Source of the DNA: a virus | Virus record (IMG/VR): IMGVR_UViG_3300036944_000373 | Span: 1-22,190 of that record | Direction: 5' to 3' (one strand) | Length of the DNA stretch: 22,190 nt | Shown: positions 21,644 through 22,190 of the stretch, piece after piece | Layout of the letters: every line of letters begins with the position of its first letter | Numbering within the stretch: position 1 is the stretch's first letter | The notes under the pieces: generated by a model | Told to the model about the DNA's origin: nothing | The model's database searches: none | What the model saw: only the letters and a program-made list of their open reading frames with translations | Translations under genes and position numbers: made by a program

Positions 21644-21646
21644 AAT
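21618..21646 (+). promoter_or_regulatory. near-consensus sigma70 promoter (TTGACA-17-TAGAAT)
   Basis: -35 TTGACA (21618-21623) is a perfect consensus, with a 17-bp spacer and -10 TAGAAT (21641-21646). RNA would start near 21653, about 25 bases before palindromic copy 6 and 56 before the amidoligase-like gene. It is the strongest-looking promoter in the window. Confidence 0.85.
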
Positions 21647-21677
21647 AGTGCTATTGCAAATCGCAATGGTTTCGACT

Positions 21678-21693
21678 GTTCGGTTAAACGAAC
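21678..21693 (+). repeat. palindromic element, copy 6, variant (GTTCGGTTAAACGAAC)
   Basis: This is the most diverged copy. The core is GTTAAA instead of GCTAAC, leaving 5-bp GTTCG/CGAAC arms. It lies 15 bases before the ATG of the amidoligase-like gene, the same distance as copy 4. Confidence 0.82.
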
Positions 21694-21708
21694 GAGAAAG
21701 GTAACAAA

Positions 21709-22190
21709 ATGTCAGATGTAAATGATAAAGTGACATCAGAATGTGCGGTGTGTAGTACCGACATTGATGCCGATAATGTCATTCATACAGAGTATGACAG
21801 TATAGTGTGTGACGATTGCGTGCAGATTTGCCAGCGTTGCGACTCTATCGGCTCGACTGATGACTGTTTCCACATGGTAGATGGTGACTATCTATGGTGC
21901 GAATCATGTACCGAGAGACGAGCCTATTGGTGCGAGTCATGTGAGGAATACAACTCGAATGGCACTTCCGGAGTCGCAGACAGAGGTGAGCACTGGTGTC
22001 AGGATTGCACCGACCGAGGTGCTTACTGGTGTGACGATTGCGACGAGTACAATGCCGATGGTTGCGATAGGTGTGATGATGATGGTGCTGGTCGCATCAT
22101 TCATGACTATTCATACCGACCTGATGCTATCTTCCATAGTACCGACAAGAACGAGCGTCTGTACTTCGGGCTAGAGATAGAGGTAGAAGC
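21709..22190 (+). CDS. Cys-rich zinc-ribbon + amidoligase-like protein, 3' end outside window
   Basis: The frame opens at ATG 21709, behind AAAGG, and is still open at the window edge after 160 codons. The first 125 residues are packed with CxxC pairs (C12/15, C34/37, C41/44, C64/67, C75/78, C97/100, C108/111, C119/122), often as YWC-(E/D)-x-C-(D/E)-E-Y-N. This indicates several zinc ribbons. The visible part then ends with ERLYFGLEIEVE, which matches the opening strand of the Amidoligase_2 / COOH-NH2 ligase family, enzymes that form amide bonds using ATP; the catalytic core would follow outside the window. Such zinc-plus-amidoligase proteins occur in phages, where they are thought to modify proteins or cell-envelope peptides; the substrate is unknown. 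The strong promoter and palindromic copy 6 drive it. Confidence 0.75.
   Translation, partial: MSDVNDKVTSECAVCSTDIDADNVIHTEYDSIVCDDCVQICQRCDSIGSTDDCFHMVDGDYLWCESCTERRAYWCESCEEYNSNGTSGVADRGEHWCQDCTDRGAYWCDDCDEYNADGCDRCDDDGAGRIIHDYSYRPDAIFHSTDKNERLYFGLEIEVE

Noticed and set aside
19788-21693. CRISPR array
   Set aside because: The six palindromic copies are short (16 bases), spaced irregularly from 94 to 772 bases, and the spaces contain genes and promoters.
21881-22174. Plus-strand 97-residue frame
   Set aside because: It is a shifted-frame shadow of the cysteine-rich amidoligase-like gene, whose regular CxxC spacing identifies the true frame.

Overview
The window looks like part of the genome of a tailed double-stranded DNA phage (or prophage), most likely podovirus-like. 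On the minus strand, read from right to left, it encodes a large terminase, a portal, an HslV/proteasome-like protease, three large putative internal virion proteins, a scaffold-like protein, an HK97-fold (N4-gp56-like) major capsid protein, small basic and adaptor-like proteins, a glycosyltransferase and the start of a tail-fibre-like protein. No host gene, rRNA or tRNA was seen. The host cannot be read from the sequence. Sigma70-type promoters and Shine-Dalgarno sites indicate a bacterium; an actinobacterial host is a weak guess based on protein style and the proteasome-like gene.

Layout. Positions 1-19261 are one dense minus-strand morphogenesis block with 1-32 bp overlaps or short gaps. 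The only sizeable internal gap is 6336-6454, a structured leader before the scaffold and capsid genes. Positions 19262-19955 are a noncoding divide between two diverging gene blocks. It carries a run of stem-loops, AT-rich tracts, GC-rich repeats, a minus-strand sigma70-like promoter for the late block and two copies of a palindromic repeat. Positions 19956-22190 are a plus-strand block of small, probably early genes, ending in the 5' part of a cysteine-rich amidoligase-like gene that leaves the window.

The most distinctive system is in the plus-strand block. A 16-bp hairpin-forming element (GTTCGGCTAACCGAAC) occurs six times, always in the same orientation. Four copies sit just upstream of the ribosome-binding site of the next gene, and three of these follow a recognisable promoter with a 17-bp spacer and a -10 of the TAGA(C/A)T type. 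The repeated unit promoter - leader - hairpin - RBS - small gene suggests a shared regulator acting on DNA or on the mRNA 5' leader.

The late genes fit a simple assembly pathway. The terminase packages DNA through the portal into a shell built from the scaffold and major capsid protein. The HslV-like hydrolase may mature head proteins. The 1650-amino-acid-class protein and its two neighbours are candidates for internal or ejected proteins. Four adjacent Lys-rich proteins could bind packaged DNA. Functions other than terminase, portal, major capsid, Ntn-hydrolase, glycosyltransferase and amidoligase are inferred from context.
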